From positions 1 to 64,000 of the forward strand of contig JACCXN010000038.1 in NCBI GenBank assembly GCA_013696965.1: DNA of 64,000 nt, given 5' to 3'. This stretch comes from Bacteroidota bacterium. Lineage in GTDB: Bacteria; Bacteroidota; Bacteroidia; JACCXN01. Positions 26,993 to 38,697 of this stretch are shown here, one piece after another; position 1 is the first letter of the stretch, and every line of letters begins with the position of its first letter. The notes below the pieces were generated by a model. The model was given only the letters and a program-made list of their open reading frames with translations, did not search any database and was not told the origin of the DNA. A program made the translations under genes and the position numbers.

Positions 26993-27952
26993 TTAAGAAA
27001 AAGCAATAAGTATTATGGCCATAAGGCAAACAACCACCCCGGTTTTATTTAAATTTGATAAATATTCCTTAAAAAAAACAAAGGAAGTAATTGTTGATAA
27101 TGAAACTATTCCAATATTATTAATTGTGAAAACAACTGAGCTCTCAAGGTTTCCAATTTTTAATGATTCCAGAAAAAAATACAAGGATGTATAATTAAAA
27201 AAACCAAGTATTAATCCCCATAATAAATTTTTAATTGAAAAGATTTTGGGAGAAAGAATGATTTTTCCAATAAGGATAAGCCCTCCTGCAATTCCAGCAA
27301 CGGAAAATACGGTAGGAATAAAATCCAGGGATGCTCCTGTATCCCTTAAATAAAATTTTTCAGTATAATTAATATAAGTGTCAAGTAGCCCACTGCCTAT
27401 AAAAAGGGCAATAGGCATGTATAAATACTTTTTATCAACACCCTCATTTTTTTCATTTAAATAATTCTTTTCCCTATGAAAAAGATCAAATCCAGAAACT
27501 TTTTTTCCCTTATTGCTTTCCACCTCATCCTCTGAATAAGCTCTTTGTTTACTTGTTGCCATTAAAACTCCTAGCAGTGCCAAAACAATACCGGAAATTT
27601 TTAAAAAAGTTATGGTATCATCATAAAGAAAAAAAGCAAAAATAACAGGAATAATTACTGACATTTTATTGGCAACCGTAGAAACAGAAATCCCAACCTT
27701 TTGGGCAGTTATGGCAATGAGGTAAAATAGGGAAATGAAGGTAATTCCAATTACAACTGCATTTGGAAACCAAATGGATTGTGTTATATGCTCTAAAGAT
27801 AGTCCTGCACCCATCACCGTAAAACCAAGAACAGCAGCTGTTATATAATTGAAAACAATAACCTGGAAAGTATTGGCATTAAATTTATCAATGAGTTTAA
27901 AAATCAACATCATTGCAGTAAATGAAATAATGCTTAATAAAAGATAGGTCAT
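26993..27952 (-). CDS. DMT/EamA-family membrane transporter
   Basis: This 319-residue protein has about ten hydrophobic segments in two halves, the pattern of EamA transporters. They are split by a charged loop of about 40 residues (about 137-177, SKQRAYSEDEVESNKGKK and onward). Its start codon overlaps the ribD stop in an ATGA junction, so it is co-transcribed with ribD and probably translationally coupled. The substrate cannot be predicted; the neighbourhood (riboflavin synthesis, guanine salvage) hints at a purine- or flavin-related metabolite but does not show it. Confidence 0.85.
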   Translation of the reverse strand: MTYLLLSIISFTAMMLIFKLIDKFNANTFQVIVFNYITAAVLGFTVMGAGLSLEHITQSIWFPNAVVIGITFISLFYLIAITAQKVGISVSTVANKMSVIIPVIFAFFLYDDTITFLKISGIVLALLGVLMATSKQRAYSEDEVESNKGKKVSGFDLFHREKNYLNEKNEGVDKKYLYMPIALFIGSGLLDTYINYTEKFYLRDTGASLDFIPTVFSVAGIAGGLILIGKIILSPKIFSIKNLLWGLILGFFNYTSLYFFLESLKIGNLESSVVFTINNIGIVSLSTITSFVFFKEYLSNLNKTGVVVCLMAIILIAFS

Positions 27953-29004
27953 TGTGAATTGATGTTTCTAAAACAATATAAATCATCTGTTTGAATAACA
28001 TCTTTAGAACATATTTTCATGTTGATTAATTCAGGAGCTTTTATACCCTTTTGGAAATTCAAAGGTGAATAGAATACCCTGGCTTCATCCCATAAACCAG
28101 AATTTATAAAAGTTTTCAATAAAACAGCTCCCCCTTCAACAAGCAAGGATTGAATGCCCCTTTGATGAAGTTCAAAACAAACCTCCTTTGGAACATCAAT
28201 AAAATTCAAAATAAAATACTCCAGATTGTTTTTTGATTCTGTTCTTTCTGCTGTAAAAACAAGTGTGGAAACAGATTGATCAAAAAGATGATTATTTAGA
28301 GGCAAGCGCAAACTTTTATCAATAACAATTCGCAATGGATTACTTCCTTTCCAAATCCTTACATTAAGTTTTGGGTTATCATTATTTGCCGTATTCGTTC
28401 CTACCATTATGGCCTGCTCCTCGCTTCTCCATTTATGAACCATAACTTGTGAAAAATCAGAACTTATTTTATTTTGGCCTGGATTTCCAGTTATTCTTGT
28501 CTTATCAATAAATCCATCTATAGTCTGGGCCCATTTTAATATTATGTAGGGCCGCTTTTTTTCATGAAAAGTAAAAAACCTTTTATTCAACTCCCTTGCC
28601 TTTTTTTCAAGTACTCCAACTGAAACTTTACAACCACTATTTCTTAATTTTTCAATTCCCTTTCCTGATACAGCAGAAAATGTATCAATACACCCAATAA
28701 CAACTTCTGGGATATTATAATGAATAAGCAAATCAGCGCAAGGTGGTGTTTTTCCATAATGTGCGCAAGGTTCAAGATTTATATAAACTATGGATTTTTT
28801 TAATATTGATTTATCCTCTACACTGTTTATAGCATTTACTTCTGCGTGCGCTTCCCCAAATTTTCGATGAAAACCCTCACCTATTATTTTACCTTCGAAA
28901 ACAATTACACAACCAACAAGTGGATTAGGAGCAACTTTTCCTGTTCCATTTTTTGCAAGTTCAATGCATCGTTGCATATATATTTCATGTTGACTTTGAA
29001 CCAT
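27949..29004 (-). CDS. ribD: Bifunctional riboflavin biosynthesis deaminase/reductase RibD
   Basis: This 351-residue protein has an N-terminal deaminase domain with HAEVNAI (His53, Glu55) and PCAHYGKTPPC (Cys80, Cys89) as zinc ligands. A C-terminal reductase domain starts near RPYIILKWAQTIDGFI and includes SLLVEGGAVLL. It carries out the second and third steps of riboflavin synthesis from GTP: deamination of the pyrimidine and NADPH reduction of the ribosyl side chain. Both halves look complete. It is the first gene of a minus-strand operon and is divergent from prmC. Other rib genes are not in the window, which is common in Bacteroidota. Confidence 0.95.
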   Translation of the reverse strand: MVQSQHEIYMQRCIELAKNGTGKVAPNPLVGCVIVFEGKIIGEGFHRKFGEAHAEVNAINSVEDKSILKKSIVYINLEPCAHYGKTPPCADLLIHYNIPEVVIGCIDTFSAVSGKGIEKLRNSGCKVSVGVLEKKARELNKRFFTFHEKKRPYIILKWAQTIDGFIDKTRITGNPGQNKISSDFSQVMVHKWRSEEQAIMVGTNTANNDNPKLNVRIWKGSNPLRIVIDKSLRLPLNNHLFDQSVSTLVFTAERTESKNNLEYFILNFIDVPKEVCFELHQRGIQSLLVEGGAVLLKTFINSGLWDEARVFYSPLNFQKGIKAPELINMKICSKDVIQTDDLYCFRNINSQ

Positions 29005-29034
29005 GTTTCAAAAATACATAATTGAAAACATAAA

Positions 29035-29068
29035 TTTGATAATAAACAAATTGTATTGCTTAATTTCG
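29035..29068 (+). promoter_or_regulatory. Probable prmC promoter
   Basis: TAATTTCG (29061-29068) fits the -7 consensus TAnnTTTG with one mismatch, and TTTG (29035-29038) lies 22 bases upstream. The predicted transcript would begin around 29075, shortly before the GTG at 29086. This argues against translation from the upstream TTG at 29056. Confidence 0.4.
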
Positions 29069-29085
29069 CATATTATTTATATTCT

Positions 29086-29952
29086 GTGAAAATTCCATCA
29101 AATAAGATAAGCGCTGTTATTAAATATTTTAAGGAACAACTTAAGGATTATTATCCGTATGATGAAATCCAATCTTTTATTTGGATTTGTTTTAACCATT
29201 ATCTTAATTTATCACCTACGGATTTGATAATTAGCCAGGATAAAACCATGAGTGAATCAGAACTTTTGAAATTCAATTTTGCTGTTAAAGACTTGAAAAA
29301 GAACAAGCCCATTCAATACATTTTAGGCGAAACTGAGTTTTATGGCTTGAAAATTAATGTTGATCCTTCGGTTCTCATTCCTCGCCAGGAAACAGAAGAA
29401 CTTGTAGATTGGATTATTAATGACTTTAAACCTACAAAAGAACATCTAAAAATAATTGATATATGTACCGGAAGTGGTTGCATTGCCATTGCTTTAAATA
29501 AAAATCTTCCGGGTTCAGATGTAAAAGCAGTTGATATCTCGCGAGAGGCAATTAATACAGCTAAAAAAAATGCTGCTTTAAACAATTCAGAAATATCATT
29601 TTTAAATCAGGACGCTTTGTTGGGTATTAAAACCAATGATTATTTTGATATTATTGTTTCAAACCCTCCCTATGTGACTAATTCAGAAAAAAAATTAATG
29701 CATAATAATGTCCTGAGTTATGAGCCGCATCTTGCTTTATTTATTGAAGATAATGATCCCTTAAAATTTTATAAGGCAATTGCTAAATGGGCATTAAATC
29801 ATTTAAACAAAAAAGGAAAGTTATACTTTGAAATAAATGAATTAAAAAGTAGTGAACTTATAAATTTACTTGAGCTACTGGGGTATAAGGAAATTGTGGT
29901 AAAAAAAGATTTGAATGAAAAATTCCGGATGATCCGTTGCATGATAAAATAA
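29086..29952 (+). CDS. prmC: Release factor glutamine methyltransferase PrmC
   Basis: From the GTG at 29086 the protein has 288 residues. The N-terminal helical domain is followed by a Rossmann-fold methyltransferase with DICTGSGCIAIALN (SAM motif I), VDISREA and the diagnostic NPPY at 193-196. PrmC methylates the glutamine of the GGQ motif in release factors RF1 and RF2. A TTG at 29056 would add ten residues but lies inside the probable promoter. The next gene, a TonB-C protein, starts 32 bases later and is probably co-transcribed. Confidence 0.93.
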   Translation: MKIPSNKISAVIKYFKEQLKDYYPYDEIQSFIWICFNHYLNLSPTDLIISQDKTMSESELLKFNFAVKDLKKNKPIQYILGETEFYGLKINVDPSVLIPRQETEELVDWIINDFKPTKEHLKIIDICTGSGCIAIALNKNLPGSDVKAVDISREAINTAKKNAALNNSEISFLNQDALLGIKTNDYFDIIVSNPPYVTNSEKKLMHNNVLSYEPHLALFIEDNDPLKFYKAIAKWALNHLNKKGKLYFEINELKSSELINLLELLGYKEIVVKKDLNEKFRMIRCMIK

Positions 29953-29984
29953 AATTGATAAATTATTCATTAAAAGCAATAAAA

Positions 29985-32812
<2,828 letters not shown>

Positions 32813-32826
32813 TTCCTTTAAAATCA

Positions 32827-33435
32827 ATGCAACATATTCATAATATTCGCAAAAAGATCGGGGAATATTTTTTAAAAATAGAACTTAACCGTTTAAACAG
32901 AAAATCACTTTTTAAAGGTTTTAATTTATCCAATTCCATAGCTGTGCTTTTTAATGCAAGCGATAAAACGGAATTTGAACTGGTTAAAAAATACATTAAA
33001 TACCTAAGGGACAGCAATAAAAAAGTAAAATGCATAGGTTATTTTTACGAGAAAGAAGTACCTGAAATGGTTTATTCTAAAAATGAATTTGATTTTTTTT
33101 CAAAAAAGGACTTAAATTGGCATTTGAAGCCAATGAGCCCTTTTGTTTCCAGTTTTATTGAAGAAGAATATGATATCCTTATTGATTTCAATCTGAAAAA
33201 TGATTTTCCTTTACATTATATTTCCTCACTATCAAAAGCTAAGTTTAAAATAGGTAATTTTACCAATGATTCTACGCTCTACGATTTAATGATAGAAATG
33301 GAAGATGGTAAAGACCTTAAATATTTCATGAAAAATGTGGATCATTATCTTTTACAATTAAATGTAAAATCACCAACAACAGTAGCTGATTCAATTGAAA
33401 ATTCAAATAAAAAAAATAACTCGAATAAAAAATGA
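32827..33435 (+). CDS. DUF6913-like protein of unknown function
   Basis: This 202-residue cytoplasmic protein has no signal peptide or membrane segment. A basic N-terminus is followed by an alpha/beta region (SIAVLFNASDKTEFELVKKYIK; VKCIGYFYEK) and a low-complexity asparagine- and lysine-rich tail (about 187-202). It resembles the DUF6913 family that in Bacteroidota sits between ligA and dapA, though I rely on memory and context for that. Its stop overlaps the dapA start by four bases (ATGA), which implies translational coupling. No function can be proposed. Confidence 0.7.
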   Translation: MQHIHNIRKKIGEYFLKIELNRLNRKSLFKGFNLSNSIAVLFNASDKTEFELVKKYIKYLRDSNKKVKCIGYFYEKEVPEMVYSKNEFDFFSKKDLNWHLKPMSPFVSSFIEEEYDILIDFNLKNDFPLHYISSLSKAKFKIGNFTNDSTLYDLMIEMEDGKDLKYFMKNVDHYLLQLNVKSPTTVADSIENSNKKNNSNKK

Positions 33436-34310
33436 ATAGTCATTTAAAAGGAACAGGAGTAGCCATTGTTACTCCTTTTCATAAGGATTCCAGCATTGAT
33501 TTTAACGCATTGGAAAAGCTTGTAAACCATATTATTAAAGGCGGAGTTGATTATCTGGTTGTTTTGGGAACAACGGGAGAAAGTGTTACCCTGTCAAAGG
33601 ACGAAAAAATTGCAATTGTTAACCATGTTATTGAAATTACAGGCAAACGAGTACCTGTTGTATTAGGATTGGGCGGAAACAATACACAGGAAGTATTGAA
33701 CTGTGTGAAAATGTTTGATTTTGACAATATTGAAGCAATTCTTTCTGTATCTCCCTATTATAACAAACCTATTCAGGAAGGTATTTTCAGACATTATCAA
33801 ATGATTGCTGGTGTTTCTCCCGTTCCTGTAATCTTATATAATGTTCCGGGTAGAACAGGTTCAAACATTACTTCTGAAACTACTTTAAGACTTGCTGAAG
33901 TTCCTAATATAATAGGAATCAAGGAGGCCTCAGGCAATCTTGAACAGGCTATGCATATTATTAATAACCGCCCAAAAGGCTTTTTGGTTATTTCCGGTGA
34001 TGATGCCTTAACCCTACCCCTAATTGCATGTGGGGGCGATGGTGTAATTTCAGTTGTAGCCAATGCATTTCCTAAATTATTTACAAACATGGTTAAAGCC
34101 TCTCTTAAAGGAGATTTTGAATTAGCACGTAAAAACCATTATAAACTTTTAAACTTTACTGAATTCCTGTTTACGGAGGGAAATCCAGGCGGTATAAAAG
34201 CTGCACTAAAGGTATTGGGCATTACCCATGATCACATGCGCCTTCCCTTATACAATGTGAGTAAAAAAACTTTCCAAAATATTGAAAATGAGGTAGTAAA
34301 ATTAAAATAA
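33432..34310 (+). CDS. dapA: 4-hydroxy-tetrahydrodipicolinate synthase
   Basis: This 292-residue TIM-barrel enzyme has GTTGES (46-51), SPYYNKP (108-114), YNVPGRTG with Tyr136, and IGIKEASGN with the Schiff-base lysine Lys164. DapA condenses pyruvate with aspartate semialdehyde in the first committed step to diaminopimelate and lysine. All catalytic residues are present and the length is standard. It is the last gene of the run starting at prmC. The later pathway gene dapF lies 11 kb away. Confidence 0.96.
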   Translation: MNSHLKGTGVAIVTPFHKDSSIDFNALEKLVNHIIKGGVDYLVVLGTTGESVTLSKDEKIAIVNHVIEITGKRVPVVLGLGGNNTQEVLNCVKMFDFDNIEAILSVSPYYNKPIQEGIFRHYQMIAGVSPVPVILYNVPGRTGSNITSETTLRLAEVPNIIGIKEASGNLEQAMHIINNRPKGFLVISGDDALTLPLIACGGDGVISVVANAFPKLFTNMVKASLKGDFELARKNHYKLLNFTEFLFTEGNPGGIKAALKVLGITHDHMRLPLYNVSKKTFQNIENEVVKLK

Positions 34311-34418
34311 GCCCCTAGGTCTCAATGATTTTTGAGAATGAATTTAAATAATTAAATTAGAGTAAAGTAATTTAATATTTAAACATTTTATTTTTAATCA
34401 ACATTTATACCTAAGCTT

Positions 34419-35441
34419 ATGTATACAAAATCTACTCCTCTTTTAATCGTCTTTTTAATGTGGTTAAGTAGCTATTCTTTCGCACAATCAGAAAGAACTG
34501 CAACACATTTGAACATTCCTTTTGAACAAAATATTACTTTAAAGGCAAATAATTCAAGGGCTCAGGGAGATACTCTCTTTCTTTTTGATGGTCAGCAAGT
34601 CTTTATTCGCAATACTCAGGATCAAATGGATTTTGAATTTGAGGTATTTGATGGCGATAGTGTTAGACCAGATCCAGCAATGGTAGCAGATGGTTGGGAT
34701 TCAACATTTATGTTTTTGTATTCCCTGGACCCATTTTACTTTTTACCAGGAGAGATTACAGACACTGCCTTTTTCATGGGCTCTACTTCATGGCTAGAAA
34801 CACCTGGAAAAGTTGACAATTGGTTTTCATTTGGCCCTATTACTATCCCAACAACCGGTGCCACTTTAAATTGGTTTCATTTAATTCCAAGTGTTGACTT
34901 TTCTGATGGTTACAGGATATTTGTTTCAACCACAGGTGTTACACCTTACCAGGATATTGACACAGCCACCGCAATTCCAATATACACCAGACCTGATTGT
35001 GCTCCTGGAGCCTGCCCCAGTGACACACTTTGGACAAACCAATCTGCTAGTTTAGCTAATTATGCCGGAAATAGAATCTGGATTCATTACAACCATAATG
35101 CATTCGATAAATATGTATTGTATTTAGATATGATAAAAATTACTGAAGGTGAAACAGTAAGTTTACCCCTGATTGAGAAAAACATTTCTAATTTTAACAA
35201 TCATCCTAATCCTGTTAAAAATCAAACTACCATTACTTATAGTTTAGAATCTTCATCCCAGGTGGAATTAATTATTTATAATATTGCAGGCAAAGAAATT
35301 ATGAATGTTAAGCAAGGATTTAAAACTAAGGGAAACCACAACATTAATCTTTCAATGGATAAAGTAAATTCTGGTGTTTATTTTTACTCCTTAGTTACTG
35401 AAAACAAAAGGGAAACAAAGAAAATGGTTGTTGTTAAATAG
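34419..35441 (+). CDS. Secreted protein with beta-sandwich domain and T9SS sorting domain
   Basis: This 340-residue protein has a signal peptide (1 to about 23, SFAQ). Residues about 80-250 resemble the choice-of-anchor/cleaved-adhesin jelly roll, with WLETPGKVDNWFSFGPI, LNWFHLIPS, YRIFVSTTG and IWIHYNHNAFDKYVLYLDMIKI. Residues about 262-340 are a T9SS type A sorting domain starting at NHPNPVKNQTT. It is probably attached to or released from the cell surface; binding of glycans or proteins is plausible but not shown. It is monocistronic with a strong terminator after it. Confidence 0.85.
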   Translation: MYTKSTPLLIVFLMWLSSYSFAQSERTATHLNIPFEQNITLKANNSRAQGDTLFLFDGQQVFIRNTQDQMDFEFEVFDGDSVRPDPAMVADGWDSTFMFLYSLDPFYFLPGEITDTAFFMGSTSWLETPGKVDNWFSFGPITIPTTGATLNWFHLIPSVDFSDGYRIFVSTTGVTPYQDIDTATAIPIYTRPDCAPGACPSDTLWTNQSASLANYAGNRIWIHYNHNAFDKYVLYLDMIKITEGETVSLPLIEKNISNFNNHPNPVKNQTTITYSLESSSQVELIIYNIAGKEIMNVKQGFKTKGNHNINLSMDKVNSGVYFYSLVTENKRETKKMVVVK

Positions 35442-35480
35442 GTGTATTTAGTTTACCGGGAAATAATTTTGAACAAATAA

Positions 35481-35516
35481 AAAAGAAAGGCTTTTAAAAT
35501 TTAAAGCCTTTCTTTT
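35481..35516. terminator. Bidirectional intrinsic terminator
   Basis: AAAAGAAAGGCTTT (35481-35494) pairs perfectly with AAAGCCTTTCTTTT (35503-35516) around an 8-base loop. T-runs exist on both strands. It separates the plus-strand T9SS gene from the convergent 3-hydroxyacyl-CoA dehydrogenase gene and probably serves both. Confidence 0.9.
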
Positions 35517-35561
35517 TTATTTTATCCTATCCAATAAATGCTTAGAACTATTCCCGCTTTA

Positions 35562-36470
35562 TCAACCGTTTATAACCAAGTTTTTTCTAAAAGTCCCTGA
35601 AACAATCAAATCCTTGTTATCCTGAGAATAGGAATAAAAGCCCTCACCTGACTTAACACCAAGTTTTCCGGCTGTAACCATGTTTACCAATAAAGGACAA
35701 GGAGCATATTTAGGATTTCCAAAGCCATCTTGTAATACCTTTAAAATAGAAAGGCATACATCAAGCCCAATAAAATCCGCCAGTTGAAGAGGTCCCATTG
35801 GATGGGCCATTCCCAATTTCATTACAGTGTCAATCTCCTCTACCCCTGCAACATTTTCATATAAAGTATAAATAGCTTCATTAATCATAGGCATTAAAAT
35901 TCTATTGGCAACAAAGCCTGGATAATCATTCACTTCAACTGGGGCTTTGCCTAAAGCTTTTGATAATTCAAAAATTTGTGCAGTCACTTCATCTGAAGTA
36001 GCGTATCCACGAATAATTTCAACTAGCTTCATTACAGGAACCGGGTTCATGAAATGCATTCCTATTACTTTATCAGCACGCTTTGTAGCAGCGCCTAATT
36101 TGGTTATAGAAATTGAAGATGTATTACTTGCCAGAATAGTATTTGGACTACAAATTTTATCCAGTTCACTGAAAATATTTAGTTTAAGTTCCATTTTTTC
36201 TGTTGCCGCCTCTATTACAAGATCTGCATGAGCAACTCCCTCATTAAGCTGGGTAAATAATGAAATATTATTTATAGTTGATGCTTTTTCGTTTTCTGTA
36301 ATTTTGCCCTTTGTTACTATTCGGTCAAGATTTTTAGAAATTGTATTCATTGCTTTATCAAGAGAATCTTTTGAAATATCTACAAGGGAAACCTTATATC
36401 CAAATTGAGCGAATGTATGAGCAATTCCATTACCCATTGTACCAGAACCTATTACTGTAATATTCTTCAT
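35562..36470 (-). CDS. hbd: 3-hydroxybutyryl-CoA dehydrogenase
   Basis: From the ATG at 36470 this is a 302-residue protein beginning MKNITVIGSGTMGNG, the Rossmann NAD-binding loop. An ATG at 36479 would add three residues. Family signatures include IEAATEKMELK, SNTSSISIT, GMHFMNPVPVMKLVEI (His139, Glu151) and DYPGFVANRILMPMINEA, followed by the helical C-terminal domain. It oxidises or reduces 3-hydroxyacyl-CoA in fatty-acid degradation, butyrate or polyhydroxybutyrate metabolism. A single-domain form of this length is either Hbd or PaaH; context does not decide. Confidence 0.92.
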   Translation of the reverse strand: MKNITVIGSGTMGNGIAHTFAQFGYKVSLVDISKDSLDKAMNTISKNLDRIVTKGKITENEKASTINNISLFTQLNEGVAHADLVIEAATEKMELKLNIFSELDKICSPNTILASNTSSISITKLGAATKRADKVIGMHFMNPVPVMKLVEIIRGYATSDEVTAQIFELSKALGKAPVEVNDYPGFVANRILMPMINEAIYTLYENVAGVEEIDTVMKLGMAHPMGPLQLADFIGLDVCLSILKVLQDGFGNPKYAPCPLLVNMVTAGKLGVKSGEGFYSYSQDNKDLIVSGTFRKNLVING

Positions 36471-36710
36471 GGAAAACATTTTTTAAAATTTTTAATAATG
36501 CAAATTTATTAAAATATGAGAGAATTTACTTGAAAAATACTTTTAACCTAAACTCATTTTTATAACATAGCGAATGATTTTTGTTTTAGCTATGAGTTAA
36601 TTATTAAAAAATTGAAAGAAATAAAACTTTGAATCAATTTACAACTATATTATTTTAGAAAACACCTGAAATAATAAATGAAAATTGTTTCTTATATTCT
36701 TTAATCGTAA

Positions 36711-36720
36711 TATTGCAATA
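36711..36720. promoter_or_regulatory. Palindrome before the arsR remnant, candidate ArsR operator
   Basis: TATTGCAATA is a perfect 10-base palindrome 12 bases before the arsR start codon. Together with the preceding TAATCGTAA it has the position and AT-rich symmetry of an arsenic-repressor operator overlapping the promoter. Confidence 0.45.
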
Positions 36721-36732
36721 AATGAATTTAAT

Positions 36733-37057
36733 ATGGGATTAACTAAGTCAGAAATGTTCACAATGGAACAAAACCTTATTGCCAATGTTGCTGAAGTGCT
36801 TGGACACCTCGCACGGATTTCTATTTTACAACCTGTTAATTGTTCAAACTTGTATTTGTAATGAATTTGTAGAAGAAATAGGTCTTACGCAACCAACAAT
36901 TTCTCAACATCTAAAAGAACTTAAAAATATAGGATTGATAAATGGAAACATTGAAGGTTCAAGTTATTGTATTGATCCAGTTAAATGGAAAGAAGTAAAA
37001 TCTATATTCACTGCCCTATTCAACAATAAAATTAATTTAATAAATAATTGTAGATAA
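36733..37057 (+). pseudogene. arsR: Frameshifted arsenic repressor ArsR
   Basis: From the ATG at 36733 one frame encodes MGLTKSEMFTMEQNLIANV and onward to ARISILQ (codon 33, ending 36831), then meets a stop. The sequel is in the next frame: NLLIVQTCICNEFVEEIGLTQPTISQHLKELKNIGLI to the stop at 37057. Joined, they give a normal ArsR of about 107 residues with the winged helix and a CxC arsenic-binding pair (TCICNEF). The break lies at about 36829-36832 and needs two lost bases or one gained. The second half has no start of its own, so repression is probably lost. A sequencing error is possible, but acr3 two genes later is broken as well. Confidence 0.8.
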
Positions 37058-37108
37058 AAGTCTCACTAGGTTATTTAATGATTTTAAAGCATTACAAATT
37101 TATACATT

Positions 37109-37534
37109 ATGAAAGTATTAATTCTTTGCACTGGAAATAGTTGCAGAAGCCAAATGGCTCATGGTTTTTTGAAATCTTTTGACAAGCGTATCCAGGTTTT
37201 TTCTGCTGGTACTGAACCTGCAAAAGAAGTGAATCCAAAAGCAGTACTGGCGATGAAAGAAGTAGGAATTGATATAGGCCAAAATATCCCTCACTCTGTA
37301 AATCATTATTTGAACGATTCATTTGATTTTGTAATTACTGTATGTGATAGCGCAAAAGAATCCTGTCCTGTATTTACAGGAAAAGTAAAACAGAATATAC
37401 ACATTGGATTTGACGATCCTTATAATGCTAAAGGTTCTGATGATTTTATTCATTCTGAATTTAGAAGAGTGAGGGATGAGATAAAACAAAGTTTTTATAA
37501 ATTATATGAGGAACAATTAGTACCATTATTGTAA
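37109..37534 (+). CDS. arsC: Thioredoxin-coupled arsenate reductase ArsC (LMW-PTP fold)
   Basis: This 141-residue protein has the phosphatase loop CTGNSCRSQ with Cys7 and Arg13 and a second cysteine pair in TVCDSAKESC (Cys79, Cys86). This three-cysteine relay is typical of plasmid pI258-type, thioredoxin-dependent arsenate reductases; plain tyrosine phosphatases lack the later pair. It reduces arsenate to arsenite for export. The frame is intact, although the repressor before it and the exporter three bases after it are both broken. Without a working exporter the reaction would make arsenite that stays in the cell, unless another arsenite exporter exists elsewhere. Confidence 0.92.
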   Translation: MKVLILCTGNSCRSQMAHGFLKSFDKRIQVFSAGTEPAKEVNPKAVLAMKEVGIDIGQNIPHSVNHYLNDSFDFVITVCDSAKESCPVFTGKVKQNIHIGFDDPYNAKGSDDFIHSEFRRVRDEIKQSFYKLYEEQLVPLL

Positions 37535-37537
37535 AAA

Positions 37538-38546
37538 ATGAGCGAGATAAAAAAAGAAATTGCCTTATTTGAAAAATACCTTACGGTATGGGTGATGTTT
37601 TGCATTGGAGCAGGAATTATTATTGGGCATTTTGCAGGGGAAAGCATGCAAGTATTAAGCAAAATGGAAATTTTCATGGTAAATATTCCTGTAGCAATTT
37701 TAATCTGGCTTATGATCTATCCCATGATGCTAACAATAGATTTTTCAAGTATTAAAAATGTAGGTAAAAAACCAAAGGGTATAATTCTTACTTTAATTGT
37801 AAATTGGCTCATTAAGCCTTTTACTATGGCCTTTTTTGCCTGGATTTTTTTTGTAAAACTTTTTGCAGCCTATATTCAACCCGAATTAGCAGGAGAATAC
37901 ATTGCAGGAGCGATATTACTTGGAGCTGCACCTTGTACTGCAATGGTTTTTGTATGGTCTTATCTCACCAATGGTGACCCAAATTACACATTGGTACAGG
38001 TTTCAGTAAATGATTTGATAATCCTTATTGCCTTTGTTCCAATAGTGGGTTTACTTGCTGGAATTACTGATATAGAAATACCTTTTGACACATTGCTAAC
38101 CAGCCTTGTTGTTTTTGTAGTAATTCCTTTATTAGCAGGCTATTTTACAAGTAAATTGCTTGTTGGTTTAAAAGGTATGCAATGGTTAAAGATGAATTTC
38201 TTCCAAGGTTAAAGCCTGTTTCAGTAATAGCATTATTACTTACATTAATTTTGCTGTTTGCCTTCCAGGGTAATAATATTTTAAATAATCCATTAATTAT
38301 TCTACTAATCGCAGTACCATTTACAATACAAACATATTTTAAGGAAAAAAAAATAAACTTCCTCATTCTATATGTTCTCCAGCTGCAATGATTGGGGCAA
38401 GTAACTTTTTTGAGTTAGCAGTTGCAGTGGCTATTGCATTATTTGGATTACACTCCCCTGCTGCTTTGGTAACAGTTGTAGGAGTTCTGGTGGAAGTCCC
38501 TGTAATGCTTTCCCTGGTGGCCTTTGCCAATAAATGGAAGTATTGA
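37538..38546 (+). pseudogene. acr3: Decayed arsenite efflux permease Acr3
   Basis: Three consecutive frames together spell an Acr3 transporter. The first (37538 to about 38190) covers LTVWVMFCIGAGIIIGHFAG through GAAPCTAMVFVWSYLTNGDP. After the loss of about one base near 38186-38191 the second runs from DEFLPRLKPVSVIALLL to LIAVPFTIQTYF. After a deletion of about a dozen codons plus a frameshift around 38344-38360 the third runs [29 protein letters not shown] to the stop at 38546. The conserved cysteine of GAAPCTAM survives. With two lesions, one removing part of a membrane helix, the exporter is very unlikely to work. Confidence 0.85.
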
Positions 38547-38697
38547 TAGTGATAGTCAAAAAAATTATAAAAATAGTTTTCTACTGGTTTAAAAAACTAT
38601 TTTTACAAAAAATTCCGTTATCCCTTCTTGGTAAATCACATTTCCAATTACAAATAAATTATTATTTCCTTTTATTCTTAACCTGTTTTAGACTTTT

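Noticed and set aside
29056-29085. TTG start of prmC at 29056
   Set aside because: The codon overlaps a probable promoter (TAATTTCG at 29061-29068), and the added residues have no match to the family's usual start.
34320-34337. Terminator after dapA (TCTCAA / TTGAGA)
   Set aside because: The stem is only six base pairs and no T-run follows, so chance is a sufficient explanation.
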